Shown here: piece after piece, positions 48,883-59,287 of the stretch
How positions within the stretch are numbered: position 1 is the first letter of the stretch
Layout of the letters: each line of letters begins with the position of its first letter
Assembly (NCBI RefSeq): GCF_003028415.1
Contig: NZ_PYSV01000005.1
Location: forward strand, 62,001 to 126,000
DNA length: 64,000 bases
Origin: Deinococcus arcticus
GTDB taxonomy: Bacteria > Deinococcota > Deinococci > Deinococcales > Deinococcaceae
Reading direction: 5' to 3'
The notes under the pieces: model-generated
The model's database searches: none
Seen by the model: the letters and a program-made list of their open reading frames with translations, nothing else
Told to the model about the DNA's origin: nothing
Program-made: the position numbers and the translations under genes

Positions 48883-50270
48883 GGGCCTCCGGGGGGGATG
48901 GGGGATGGAGCGGTGTTCAGTGGGGCCGGGGTCAGGAGGTGCCCGCGCCCGTCGCCAAACCACGCGCCCTGGCTGGTCTGGCGGTACACCGGCTGGCCGC
49001 GCAGGTACGTGGCCTGCACGCGGCCCCGGAAACGCTCGCCCCGGTAGGGGTTGCCCCGGTGGCGGTCGTGCAACTCGGTGAGGGTAAAGGGCTCGTCCAG
49101 CCGCACCAGCGCGAAGTCGGCGTCGTGGCCCACCCGCAGGGCGCCCTTGCGCGCCAGCCCGAAGCGCCGCGCCGGGTGCAGGGCACTCACGGCGGCCAGC
49201 AGGGGCAGGGGCACGCCCCGGCGCCAGTGGCCGTCTTCCAGCAGCACGTTCAGGGTAGACTGCGCGCCGCTGATGCCGCCCCAGACGGCAAAAAAGTCGT
49301 CGCCCGTCTTCAGCTCCGGCGGGGCCGGCGAGTGGTCGGAGCCCACGGTGTCAATCTGCCCGGCCTTCAGAGCGGCCCACAGCGCTTCCCGCTCGGCGTC
49401 CGTGCGCAGCGGCGGCGCGCACTTGAGCAGCGGCCCGGCGCGCGCCACGTCTTCCTCGGTGAAGTGCAGGTAGTGCGGGCAGGTCTCGGCCGTCACGTCC
49501 ACGCCCCGGGCGCGCGCCTCGGCGGCCAGCAGCACCGCGCGCGCCGTGCTGAGATGCACCAGATGCAGCGCCGCGCCCGTTTCTGCGGCGAACAGCAGGG
49601 CGCGCGACACCGCCTCGGCCTCGGTGATGGGCGGGCGCGAGGCGAGGTAATCGCGCGCGCCGTGGCGGCCCTGGGCCCGCGCGGCCTGCGCCAGCGTGCG
49701 GGTAAAGCCGTCGCTCTCGGCGTGGGTGGCCACCACCCGGCCCAGGCGCCGCGCCGCGCGCATGCCCTCGTACAGCGTGGCGTCGTCGGCGGCCGGGAAC
49801 TCATCCAGGCCGCTGTGGCTCATGAACGCCTTGAAGCCCACCACGCCGCAGGCGGCCAGCTCGTCCAGTTCGCTCAGGTTCAGCGGGGTCAGGCCGCCCC
49901 ACAGGCCAAAATCCAGCCGCGACTGTGCCTCTCCGGCAGCCCGTTTGGCCTGGAAGGTCGCGCGGTCCAGCACCGGGGGGCTGGAATTGAGCGGCATGTC
50001 CAGAAAGCTGGTGGCCCCACCCGCCGCCAGGGCCCGCGTGCCGGTGTCAAAGCCCTCCCAGTGGGTGCGCCCGGGTTCGTTCAGGTGCACGTGGGCGTCC
50101 ACCACCCCGGGAAAGACGTGCAGGCCCCGGGCGTCCACCTCCTGGCGTGCGGGGGCGTAAACCTCCAGGGCCAGGCTGACGATCTGGCCGCCTGCCACCC
50201 CCAGGTCGGCGCGCATGGGGCCGCTGGGCGTGACCAGGGTGCCGCCCCGGATGAGCAGGTCCAGGCTCAT
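48879..50270 (-). CDS. allB: Allantoinase
   Basis: The enzyme opens allantoin to allantoate. The 463-residue amidohydrolase has the metal motif [20 protein letters not shown], a carboxylated-Lys region ([13 protein letters not shown]), [21 protein letters not shown] and the catalytic Asp in [14 protein letters not shown], all typical of allantoinases. ATG at 50270 overlaps the allC stop as ATGA. It sits in the middle of the ureide operon. Confidence 0.93.
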   Translation of the reverse strand: MSLDLLIRGGTLVTPSGPMRADLGVAGGQIVSLALEVYAPARQEVDARGLHVFPGVVDAHVHLNEPGRTHWEGFDTGTRALAAGGATSFLDMPLNSSPPVLDRATFQAKRAAGEAQSRLDFGLWGGLTPLNLSELDELAACGVVGFKAFMSHSGLDEFPAADDATLYEGMRAARRLGRVVATHAESDGFTRTLAQAARAQGRHGARDYLASRPPITEAEAVSRALLFAAETGAALHLVHLSTARAVLLAAEARARGVDVTAETCPHYLHFTEEDVARAGPLLKCAPPLRTDAEREALWAALKAGQIDTVGSDHSPAPPELKTGDDFFAVWGGISGAQSTLNVLLEDGHWRRGVPLPLLAAVSALHPARRFGLARKGALRVGHDADFALVRLDEPFTLTELHDRHRGNPYRGERFRGRVQATYLRGQPVYRQTSQGAWFGDGRGHLLTPAPLNTAPSPIPPGGP

Positions 50271-51547
50271 GCGCCGTGCTCCCGGGCCCCGTGTTCCTGG
50301 GCGCCATGTTCCTGAGCGAGGGCCAGCACCGTGCGCACCGCCACGCGCAGGGCGGTCTCCACGTCCCCTGGCTCCACCGTCTCGTCCGGGTGGTGGCTCA
50401 GGGCGTTCGGTGAGCGCAGAAACAGCATGGCGGCGGGCATCCGCGCGGCCAGCACCATGGCGTCGTGGCCCGCGCCGCTGGGCAGATCCGGGGCCACGAC
50501 GCCCTCGGCCGCCGCCGCGCGGTGCAGGGCCGCGCGCAGGCCAGGGTCCAGGGGCACGGCGGGCTGGGTCATGGTTTCGGTCACGGTCAGGGTCACGCCG
50601 CGTTCGGTGGCCAGGGCGTGGGCCTGGGCCAGCAGGGTCTTCAGGGCGGCCTCGCGCACCGCGTCCACCTCATGGCGAAGGTCCAGCGTGGCGTGCGCCG
50701 CCCCCGGAATCACGTTAATGGCGCCGGGGCTGGCGTTCAGCACGCCCACGGTGGCCACCAGCCCCGGCGTGGCGCGGGCAAGGTCCTCGGCGGCCACCAC
50801 AAAGCGCGCGGCGGCGGCCAGAGCATCTCTGCGGTGCGCCATGGGCGTGGTGCCCGCGTGCGCCGCCTGCCCGGCGAAGTCCAGCCGCAGGCGGTGCTGC
50901 CCGGCAATTGCCGTGACCACGCCCAGCGGCGCGCCCGCCGCCTGCAGCACCGGCCCCTGTTCAATGTGCAGTTCCACAAAGCCCAGCGCCGGGCCACGCA
51001 CCTCGGCGGCTGGCAGCTCGGCGGGGTTCAGGCCATACGCCTCCAGGGCCGCGCGCACGCTGACGCCCTGCGCGTCCTGGCGGCCCAGCACTTCGTCCAG
51101 CGTGCCCACCAGCGCCCGGCTGCCGATGAACGGCACGCCGTAGCGCACGCCTTCTTCCTCGCTGAAGGCCAGCAGTTCCAGGGCAAAGGGCAGCGGCGTG
51201 CGGCGCAGGGCCCCGGCCACGGCGTAGGCCAGGGTCACGCCCAGCACCCCGTCGTAGGCGCCGGCGTTGGGCACGGTATCCACATGCGAGCCCAGGTACA
51301 GCGTGGGCGAATCCGGGGCGGGGCCCTCGCGGCGGGCGCGCAGGTTGCCGGCGGCGTCCACGCGCACGCTCAGGCCCAGGTCGTGGGCCCAGGCGCTCAG
51401 ATACGCCGTGACCTCGCGGCTGGGCGGGCACAGAAAGGTGCGGGTGATCTCGCCGGGGGTTTCGGTGAGGCGGGCCAGTTCGGCGCAGGCGTGCAGGGCC
51501 CGCTGCGCCAGGGCGCCCAGGTCAGGAACAGGGGGGTAAGCGGTCAA
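50267..51547 (-). CDS. allC: Allantoate amidohydrolase (M20 family)
   Basis: The enzyme hydrolyses allantoate to ureidoglycine, CO2 and ammonia. The 426-residue protein shows the M20/hydantoinase-carbamoylase pattern: LYLGSHVDTVPNAGAYDGVL with metal His and Asp, FSEEEGVRYGVPFIGS with the acidic pair, FVELHIEQGPVL, GQAAHAGTTPM (dimerisation-domain His) and SGAGHDAMVLA. The start is TTG at 51547, with GGAGGC upstream and the TGA of the previous gene overlapping it. The C-terminus ends in three EHGA units, an odd tandem repeat just before the stop. A related N-carbamoyl amidase is possible, but the neighbours favour allantoate. Confidence 0.88.
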   Translation of the reverse strand: MTAYPPVPDLGALAQRALHACAELARLTETPGEITRTFLCPPSREVTAYLSAWAHDLGLSVRVDAAGNLRARREGPAPDSPTLYLGSHVDTVPNAGAYDGVLGVTLAYAVAGALRRTPLPFALELLAFSEEEGVRYGVPFIGSRALVGTLDEVLGRQDAQGVSVRAALEAYGLNPAELPAAEVRGPALGFVELHIEQGPVLQAAGAPLGVVTAIAGQHRLRLDFAGQAAHAGTTPMAHRRDALAAAARFVVAAEDLARATPGLVATVGVLNASPGAINVIPGAAHATLDLRHEVDAVREAALKTLLAQAHALATERGVTLTVTETMTQPAVPLDPGLRAALHRAAAAEGVVAPDLPSGAGHDAMVLAARMPAAMLFLRSPNALSHHPDETVEPGDVETALRVAVRTVLALAQEHGAQEHGAREHGA

Positions 51548-52998
51548 GGGGAGCCTCCGGGGGCGCGCCGGCCCGGCCCATACAGGCCCAGTTCACAGAG
51601 GCCCAGGCGCTGGGCCTCACGGGGAAAGTAGGCGGGGGGCGTGGGCGAGAGCACGAGGTGGTCCAGCAGCCTCGAGGCCCGCTCGTGGTCCGGGGCCAGG
51701 CGGCGGCGCAGATCAAGGTAGGCGTCCGGGGTCAGGTGGGTGCCGTCCTGCAGGGGGGCCTCTACCCCCACCCACTGCCCCAGCAGCGCGCGGGCCAGTT
51801 CGGCGGTGGCGGTGTCTTCCAGGCGCCCGGCGCGCACGATGACGCCCTGCCCGGCGAACCACGCGCGGAACACGGCCAGGGCCAGTTCGGCCGTGTCGGC
51901 CACCTCGGCGGGGTCCAGGGGACCAGGGTCCGGCAGGGCCCGTAGCCGCGCCGGGGTGACAGGCGCTGCCGGAACGCCGGGCGCGGGGTGCGCCAGCCCC
52001 GCGCGCACCGCCCCAATCAGGTCGGGGTGCCCGGCCCAGGCGCCCACAAAGCCCTGGGCGGCCTCGCGCGCCTTGTCGGCCTGCACGGCGGCCAGGGCGG
52101 GGGCAGGGTCCTGGGGGTCGGGGCTCAGCGCCGCCGTGCCGCCCACCGCCTGTGCGCCGCGCGCGCGGCACACCGCGGCCAGAACCTCGGCATAGGCGCG
52201 CATGGCGCCCACGTCCATGCCCAGTGCGCCGCGCGGCGGCAGCGGCCCGGCCCAGGCGGGGCCCAGGGTCTTGACCAGACTGAACACGTAATCCCAGCGC
52301 CCGGCGTTCAGGCCATACGCCCAGGCCCGCAGTTCAGACAGCAGGCGGTCAGCGGCCAGCAGGCCCGGCCACGTTTCAATCTGCAGGCACACGCGCAGGG
52401 TGCCGGGCTCCAGGTTCAGGTGGTCTTCGGCCGCGCGCAGGGCCGCCGCCCAGGCCTGGGCCTGCGCCACCGTGTCCAGCTTGGGCAGGTACAGGTGGGG
52501 CACGCGCCCGGGAACCGCCGTGAGCAGCGCTGCCAGATCGCACAGGGCGGCGCGGGCCGGTTCCCCGCCAAAGGTCAGCCCGTCGGCCAGGGCATACAGC
52601 GCCCGGGGCCGCGCCAGCAGGGGCAGCGGCGAGGCCAGCGCCGCCGGCAGCGCGCGGTAGGCGGCGGTCACGTTGGCGCGTGTGGGGGCAAAGGTGTCGT
52701 CGAAATCCAGCACCACGGCGTCGGCGTCACTGTTCAGGGCCGCTTGCAGGGCCGCGCCGTCGCTGGCCTCCACGATCAGCTCGGCGCGGCCGGGGCGCAG
52801 TTCTGGGGGCGCGGGCGCGGCGCGGTAGGCGGGCGGGGGGGGCGGCGGCTCGCCGGGCGCGGCGGCGTCCACCCCCGGCCAGTGCCCGGCCAGCGCCGCG
52901 TGCAGCCGCGCGGCCAGGGCGTGGGCGGCGGGGGGCAGCGGCCCGCTCTGGGGGGAGAGGGGGCCCCGGCGATCAGGCAGGGTCATGCCCCGCAGCAT
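51544..52998 (-). CDS. Second malate-synthase-like protein
   Basis: This 484-residue protein is a divergent homolog of the malate synthase at 53847. The active-site residues appear kept: Arg in LLARPRALYAL, the metal ligands in CLQIETWPGLLAADRLLSEL (E and D), GLNAGRWDYVFSLVK and the catalytic Asp in GRLEDTATAELARALLGQW. The N-terminus is shorter and Pro/Ala-rich, and an alternative ATG at 52986 is possible. It lies between the IclR regulator and allC in the ureide operon, so it probably handles glyoxylate or a related 2-oxo acid from that pathway; whether it makes malate is not known. Confidence 0.8.
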   Translation of the reverse strand: MLRGMTLPDRRGPLSPQSGPLPPAAHALAARLHAALAGHWPGVDAAAPGEPPPPPPAYRAAPAPPELRPGRAELIVEASDGAALQAALNSDADAVVLDFDDTFAPTRANVTAAYRALPAALASPLPLLARPRALYALADGLTFGGEPARAALCDLAALLTAVPGRVPHLYLPKLDTVAQAQAWAAALRAAEDHLNLEPGTLRVCLQIETWPGLLAADRLLSELRAWAYGLNAGRWDYVFSLVKTLGPAWAGPLPPRGALGMDVGAMRAYAEVLAAVCRARGAQAVGGTAALSPDPQDPAPALAAVQADKAREAAQGFVGAWAGHPDLIGAVRAGLAHPAPGVPAAPVTPARLRALPDPGPLDPAEVADTAELALAVFRAWFAGQGVIVRAGRLEDTATAELARALLGQWVGVEAPLQDGTHLTPDAYLDLRRRLAPDHERASRLLDHLVLSPTPPAYFPREAQRLGLCELGLYGPGRRAPGGSP

Positions 52999-53022
52999 AG
53001 GCCCCGCCCTCCCCGGCCCGCC

Positions 53023-53784
53023 CTAGCCCGTCCAGCCCAGGCGGGTGCCAATGCGCCCGGCCGCCGACAGGGTGGCGTTTAGAAAGACAGGTAGCTGCTC
53101 GGGGCTCAGGCGTGACGTGGGGGCCGAGACACTCAGGGCCGCCCAGACCTCACCGCCCGCGCCGTACACGGGCGCGGCCACGCAGCGCACGCCGGGCTCG
53201 CGCTCCTGCTCGTCCAGGGCGTAGCCCTCGCGGCGCACCTTGTCCAGTTCGGCCAGCACGGCGTCTGGGGCCGTGAGGGTGTGGGGCGTGTACGCCTTCA
53301 GGGGCCCGGCGCCCAGCGCGGCGCGCACCTCGTCTTCCGGCCGGGAGGCCAGCAGCACCTTGCCCACGCCAGAGGCGTGCAGCGGCGCGCTGGCCCCGGG
53401 TTGCGTGAACATGCGCACCAGCTGCGGGCCCTCCACCTGATGCACGTAGGCCGCTTCCAGCCGCCCACCCCCCAGCGGTCGCAGCACGGCGAGGTTGGCA
53501 CTCTCGCCCAGTTCGGCCACCAGCGCGCTCATCTCGGCGCCGGCCGCGCGCACCAGTGACTGCGCGGCGTTAAAGGCCGCGCCCACCTGAAAGGCCCGCA
53601 GGCCCACCCGGTAGAGCCCCGAGGCCTCGTCCCAGTCGGCGTAGCCCTGCTGGCGCAGGGTGTCGAGCAGCCGCGAGGCGGTGCTGGCCGACAGCCCGGC
53701 GGCGCGGGCGATGGCCGAGAGCGGCGCCTCGCCCAGCTGCGAGAGCGCCCACAGCACGTTCAGGCCGCGTTCCAGCGTGCGCAC
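53023..53784 (-). CDS. IclR-family regulator of the glyoxylate/ureide operon
   Basis: The 253-residue protein starts with the IclR winged HTH (MRTLERGLNVLWALSQLGEA, LSAIARAAGLSASTASRLLD) and continues with the IclR effector-binding domain (ASGVGKVLLASRPEDEVRA; DEQEREPGVRCVAAPVYGAG). IclR proteins near malate synthase and allantoin genes often sense glyoxylate, allantoin or pyruvate. It starts at GTG 53784, 62 bp after aceB, and precedes the malate-synthase-like gene. Its ligand here is an inference. Confidence 0.9.
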   Translation of the reverse strand: MRTLERGLNVLWALSQLGEAPLSAIARAAGLSASTASRLLDTLRQQGYADWDEASGLYRVGLRAFQVGAAFNAAQSLVRAAGAEMSALVAELGESANLAVLRPLGGGRLEAAYVHQVEGPQLVRMFTQPGASAPLHASGVGKVLLASRPEDEVRAALGAGPLKAYTPHTLTAPDAVLAELDKVRREGYALDEQEREPGVRCVAAPVYGAGGEVWAALSVSAPTSRLSPEQLPVFLNATLSAAGRIGTRLGWTG

Positions 53785-53846
53785 GCCCCCGGGTGCGTCC
53801 GGGCCCCGGGTGCGCCCGGCCCGGCCCCGGTCCGGCGCGTCCCCGC

Positions 53847-55409
<1,563 letters not shown>

Positions 55410-55573
55410 GGGGGCTCCTGGGACGACTGGGGATTTTTCAGCAGATGAAGTCTGGTTTTCAGCCTACGAAAAATGCCCCGCCGATGCCAGCGCCCGCCGT
55501 TCCTGGCTGGGGAACACCGGGCGCAGGGTCTTCCGGGACGGCGCCAGGGTGTTCGCGGCCCAGACGCAGCCCC

Positions 55574-55754
55574 CATACGGACGGCCGTCCAGGTCCGTCA
55601 CATCCAGGAAGAAGGGGGAGGTTCCCTGTTTTCGGCTGGGCGCAGCCCAATGCCCGGAACTCCGACCCTGTTCCTGCTCTGCTCCGCCGCTCTGCGAGTC
55701 CCTCCGGCTGGAAAACTCCGCAAGACGTGACGGAATGTTTCGGAGGCCGTATCA
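55574..55754. repeat. Intergenic repeat family B copy
   Basis: It runs from ATACGGACGGCC to GGCCGTATCA with inverted terminal bases. Internal blocks CAGGAAGAAGGGGGAGGTTC, TTTTCGGCTGGGCGCAGCCC, CCGGAACTCCG and CTCTGCGAGTCCCTCCGGC match the other copies. Its last bases include the TGA stop of the gene at 55752. Confidence 0.8.
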
Positions 55755-56180
55755 GATGGTGTTGACCCCAGACCCCGCCTGCACCGAGACGCCCTCCAGC
55801 ACAAACTCACGCGCAGCTCCATCGGCCCGGAAGCCCAGGTGGGCCCCAGGCGCGAACGTCAGGCTCTGAACCCCGTGCAGGTCAAACAGCGTGCCCACCG
55901 CGCGCACAAACGGTGCGATGTCCTGATCCGTTCTGGGCTGGCCGGTCAGGCGGCACTGGTCGGTGGGAATGCCGTACGCCTGCGCCGCCGAGCGGTGCTC
56001 TGCGGGCGACAGGAAGTCAAACGTCAGGTCGCGCGTCATGAAGTGGCCAGGGCCGCTCAGCCCCAGGTGCCCGCCGTCGGCCCCTGCTCTCAGGCTGCTC
56101 AGGCCATGCTGCACCATCAGATTCAGCAGGTCCTGCACGAAGCGCGTGGCCTGGGCGGGAGTCAGTGAGGAAGCCGTCAT
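55752..56180 (-). CDS. Unrecognised small protein, 142 residues
   Basis: Starts MTASSLTPAQATRFVQDLLN. It is soluble, with no signal or membrane segment, and I recognise no domain. Its stop is inside the end of a family B repeat, so the last residues (GSGVNTI) may be recent. It is 36 bp from the MBL-fold gene in the same direction. Confidence 0.65.
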   Translation of the reverse strand: MTASSLTPAQATRFVQDLLNLMVQHGLSSLRAGADGGHLGLSGPGHFMTRDLTFDFLSPAEHRSAAQAYGIPTDQCRLTGQPRTDQDIAPFVRAVGTLFDLHGVQSLTFAPGAHLGFRADGAAREFVLEGVSVQAGSGVNTI

Positions 56181-56216
56181 CCTGACAGCCTACGGCAGCG
56201 GGCCTGGGCAGGCGGA

Positions 56217-56960
56217 TCAGGGCCACTCCAGCGTCTCGCCGTCCCCGGGCACCAGCAGGCGCCTGCCCAGGCCCGCCTGCTGCGCGGCGGCGCGCAGCGT
56301 CTGGCGCGTAACGGTCATGTGGTCATAGGCGTCCAGGTGCACGGCCACCACGGTGGCCTGGGGCGCAGCCGCCGCCAGTGCCAGGGTCTGCGCGGTGTCC
56401 ATGATGATCAGCGTGTCCTGCAGGCGGGCGCCGCCCGAATGCGTCACGATCACATCGGGCGCATGGGTTTCGATCTGGGCGCGCACCTCATCGGTCCAGA
56501 TGGTGTCGCCCGCAAGGTACAGCGTGGGTTCGCCCGGGGCCCGCAGCACGAAGCCGCTCACCTCACCCATGGCCTGCCCCACCCGGCCGGTGCCGTGGGT
56601 GCCGCCCGTGCGGCTCAGGTGGATGCTGCTCCAGATCGTGTCCCGGTCCAGGCCCTGGACCGCCGTGAAGCCAGCCGCCCGCAACGCGGCCACGTCTCCT
56701 GGCTGGGCCAGCAGCGGCAGGTGCGGGGGCAGACGCGGCGGCGTCAGGTCTATATGGTCCAGGTGCAGGTGCGACACCAGCGCCAGTTCCGCGCCGCGCA
56801 CCACCTCGTCGGCAGGCAGGGGCAGGGCCACGGTGGGGTTCAGGCTGCGGCCCGCGAGGCTGGGCTGGGTGTGAATGTCGGCCAGAAAGGGGTCCACCAG
56901 CAGGGTGTGCCCGGCGTAGGTCAGGCGGAGGGTGGCGTTGCGAATCAGTTGCACACGCAT
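56217..56960 (-). CDS. Metallo-beta-lactamase-fold hydrolase, UlaG-like
   Basis: The 247-residue protein has the MBL motif SHLHLDHIDL (HxHxDH), an LAGDTIW segment with a metal Asp, and a later AVHLDAYDHM. The start (MRVQLIRNATLRLTYAG, with LLVDPFLAD) is typical of UlaG-like lactonases and related phosphodiesterases. ATG at 56960 is preferred over the start 30 nt upstream. The substrate is unknown. Confidence 0.88.
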   Translation of the reverse strand: MRVQLIRNATLRLTYAGHTLLVDPFLADIHTQPSLAGRSLNPTVALPLPADEVVRGAELALVSHLHLDHIDLTPPRLPPHLPLLAQPGDVAALRAAGFTAVQGLDRDTIWSSIHLSRTGGTHGTGRVGQAMGEVSGFVLRAPGEPTLYLAGDTIWTDEVRAQIETHAPDVIVTHSGGARLQDTLIIMDTAQTLALAAAAPQATVVAVHLDAYDHMTVTRQTLRAAAQQAGLGRRLLVPGDGETLEWP

Positions 56961-57025
56961 GAAAAGCTCCAGGGAAAGGGCCGCCCACACCGGACAGGCC
57001 CGGGTAAGGTCGCCGGCAGGGGGGT

Positions 57026-57415
57026 TCAGGGGTGCGGGGTGGGGGCCGGTGTGTGCGCTTCAAAGGCACTCGCCTGCTGCGCCAGCTGGTCGCGCACACG
57101 CTGCAGGGCCAGCAGTTGGGCGTCCAGGGCCGCCAGTTTGCGGGTATAAAAGGCCGCCATGTCCTCCCGGGGCGGGCCGAGTGTGGGGACGGCGCCCGCA
57201 AAACAGGGGGCTCCGCGCCGGATCTCGTCCAGGGTAAAGCCCACGCTCAAAAACAGCTGGATCAAGCGGACCCGTTCAATGTCGGCCGGGGCAAACAGCC
57301 GGTACTGATTGTCGGCCCGCTCGGCGGTGAGCAGCCCCAGCTGGTCGTAGTGGCGCACCGCGCGCACACTCACGCCCGCTGCGCGCGCCACCTGACCAAT
57401 GCGGAGCCTCTGCAC
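57026..57415 (-). CDS. MerR-family regulator
   Basis: The 129-residue protein has the N-terminal MerR winged helix (RIGQVARAAGVSVRAVRHYD, QLGLLTAER) and a coiled-coil dimer helix; there is one Cys (GAPCFAG), so a metal-thiolate sensor is not clear. The start is GTG at 57415, which lies 6 nt after the -10 box, implying a leaderless mRNA. It reads toward the MBL-fold gene 65 bp downstream, which may be its target. Confidence 0.88.
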   Translation of the reverse strand: MQRLRIGQVARAAGVSVRAVRHYDQLGLLTAERADNQYRLFAPADIERVRLIQLFLSVGFTLDEIRRGAPCFAGAVPTLGPPREDMAAFYTRKLAALDAQLLALQRVRDQLAQQASAFEAHTPAPTPHP

Positions 57416-57421
57416 CCGCCC

Positions 57422-57453
57422 AGCCTAAACCCTGACATTGGTGTCAGGGTCAA
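57422..57453 (-). promoter_or_regulatory. MerR-type promoter with 20-bp spacer and operator palindrome
   Basis: On the minus strand TTGACC (-35) and TAGGCT (-10) are 20 bp apart, the over-long spacing that MerR activators correct. Between them lies a palindrome, CCCTGACA-N4-TGTCAGGG. The -10 ends 6 nt before the GTG start. Confidence 0.75.
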
Positions 57454-57503
57454 GGGGGGCGGGTGGGGAAGAGGGCGACCATGCGGCTGACCCAGAGGCC
57501 GCA

Positions 57504-57527
57504 ACGGGGCCCTGGTGGGGGCCCCGT
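57504..57527 (-). terminator. Hairpin ending the RiPP operon
   Basis: ACGGGGCCC and GGGCCCCGT form a perfect 9-bp stem with a 6-nt loop, 41 bp past the stop of the MFS gene and before the merR promoter. No T-run follows. Confidence 0.5.
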
Positions 57528-57567
57528 CTGTGGTCCTGCCGCTGGTTTCACTCTTGGCGCTGGCCCC

Positions 57568-58809
57568 TCAATCGGTGGCGGGCGACACCATGGGTTTCTC
57601 AAAACCCACCTTCAGGGTGGGGTGCAGCCACGCAGCGGCGGCCAGGGCCAGCAGACCACCAATAATCAGAAAGATGCTCTGCAGCGGCAGCCACGCCAGC
57701 AGGGCGGCGGCGCCCGCATACCCCAGCGGCTGCACCGCGCTGGACACCGAGGTCATCACCCCGAACGCCCGGCCCATCACGGCATGCGGGATGTGCAGCT
57801 GCGCCACCACGCTCAGCTGCACGTTCATCACGGCGGCGCTCAGGCCCGCCAGGGCCAGCAGCGCCAGCGCCTGCTCCAGTGTGGCCGCCACACTCAGGCC
57901 CGCAATGGCCGCCGCAATGCCGAAGGTGCCGCCCACCAGTGCCAGCCAGGGGCGCGGTACCCGGTAGGTGCTGAGCAGCAGCATGCCCACCAGCTGCCCC
58001 ACCGAGATGCTGGCACTCAGGAAGCCGAATTCCCGCGCCCCTACACCCAGGCTGCGGGCAAAGGGCGCCAGGGTCACCTCCAGCGGAATCAGCACGAAGT
58101 TCAGCAGCAGGCTCACGGCGAAGGTCCAGAACAGCAGCGGATTGCTCCAGATCACGCGCAGCCCGGCGCGCAGGCCCTCGCTGGGGGGCGCCTCGCCCTC
58201 GGCCGTTGCGGTGGGCGCCACCGTGGGTTCCGGCACCGTGGCCAGGGTCACGATGGCCCCCACCAGCAGTCCCGCACCAATCAGCAGCGCGCCGTGCACG
58301 CCCACGAAGCCGGTGGCCGCCCCGGCCAGTGCGTAGCCACTCAGGCTGGCGAGGCTGCCGGTCAGGCTCATCATGGCGTTGCCCTGCTGGTAGACCTCAC
58401 GCGGAATGGTCAGCGGCACCAGCACCGAGGAAGCCGGGCCCCGCAGCGCCGCCACGAAACTGGTCACCGCCAGCAGCGGAAACACGTACGCCACCTGTAA
58501 CTGCCCGCTCAGCACCAGCGCGGCCATCAGCACCAGCAGCAGGGCGTCCACCACATAGGTTGCCTGAATGAGCAGGCGCTTGCGCCAGCGGTCGGCCAGC
58601 ACCCCGCCGATGGGCGCGGCGATCAGGCCGGCCAGCGCACTGACCAGTCCCACGGAAGCGATCATGGCCCCCGAACCAGTTTCTTCCAGCACCCACCACA
58701 TGATGGGCACGTTGTAAAAGCCGCCCGTCAGGGCCGAGAAGAGGCGCGTGAGCAAAATGGCGCGGAAACGCGCGTTGCGGATGGGGTGCGCCGGTGCTGT
58801 GCCTGTCAT
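57568..58809 (-). CDS. MFS transporter, probable exporter of the RiPP cluster
   Basis: The 413-residue protein has 12 likely membrane segments and the MFS loop motif GGVLADRWRKRLLI between TM2 and TM3. It resembles EntS-type and other drug/siderophore exporters (RNARFRAILLTRLFSALTGG at the start, GPASSVLVPLTIP in the middle). It starts 1 bp after the HTH gene's stop, as the last gene of the operon with two precursor peptides, so peptide export is likely but inferred; most lanthipeptide clusters use ABC exporters instead. Confidence 0.88.
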   Translation of the reverse strand: MTGTAPAHPIRNARFRAILLTRLFSALTGGFYNVPIMWWVLEETGSGAMIASVGLVSALAGLIAAPIGGVLADRWRKRLLIQATYVVDALLLVLMAALVLSGQLQVAYVFPLLAVTSFVAALRGPASSVLVPLTIPREVYQQGNAMMSLTGSLASLSGYALAGAATGFVGVHGALLIGAGLLVGAIVTLATVPEPTVAPTATAEGEAPPSEGLRAGLRVIWSNPLLFWTFAVSLLLNFVLIPLEVTLAPFARSLGVGAREFGFLSASISVGQLVGMLLLSTYRVPRPWLALVGGTFGIAAAIAGLSVAATLEQALALLALAGLSAAVMNVQLSVVAQLHIPHAVMGRAFGVMTSVSSAVQPLGYAGAAALLAWLPLQSIFLIIGGLLALAAAAWLHPTLKVGFEKPMVSPATD

Positions 58810-58810
58810 G

Positions 58811-59287
58811 TCAGTCCTCCGTCCAGCCCGCCAGAAAAAATGAGAGCTTCACGTCGCCGCCTTCCTGCTGCAGGTTCTCGATCTCCTCGCGCAGCGCCTG
58901 CAGCCGGTCCATAATTCCGGCGGCCCGCTCGCGCGGCACGCATACGCTGACCATGCCCGCCGCGCTGGGCAGTCCGTTGTAGGCGGCCAGCGTCAGGCCG
59001 CGCTCGGTTTCATGAAAGGCCAGTCCCAGGGCGCGTTCGTCGCGCACCCGCACGGCGCCTTCGGGCAGGCGGTAGACCCGCTCGATGTGGTGGCCCACCC
59101 GGTCGGTGCCGGTTTCGCACACCAGGCCGTGTTCCTGCAGGTGGTTGAGGTTGCGCACGATGGTGGCCACCGGGCGCCCCAGCCGCGTGGCCACCGCGCG
59201 CGCCGTACTGGGGCCGTCCAGCAGCGAGGTAAAGGTGCGCCACAGCCCCTCTTCCATCTGAAGTCCGCCTGCTGCCATGCTCGTCAC
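58811..59287 (-). CDS. HTH protein in the RiPP cluster
   Basis: The 158-residue protein has an ArsR/TrmB-like winged helix (TARAVATRLGRPVATIVRNLNHLQEHG) and a C-terminal domain with a coiled-coil part (ERAAGIMDRLQALREEIENL). It starts at GTG 59287, overlapping the M16 stop as GTGA; an ATG at 59278 is a possible alternative. It is most likely a transcriptional regulator of the cluster. Confidence 0.75.
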   Translation of the reverse strand: MTSMAAGGLQMEEGLWRTFTSLLDGPSTARAVATRLGRPVATIVRNLNHLQEHGLVCETGTDRVGHHIERVYRLPEGAVRVRDERALGLAFHETERGLTLAAYNGLPSAAGMVSVCVPRERAAGIMDRLQALREEIENLQQEGGDVKLSFFLAGWTED

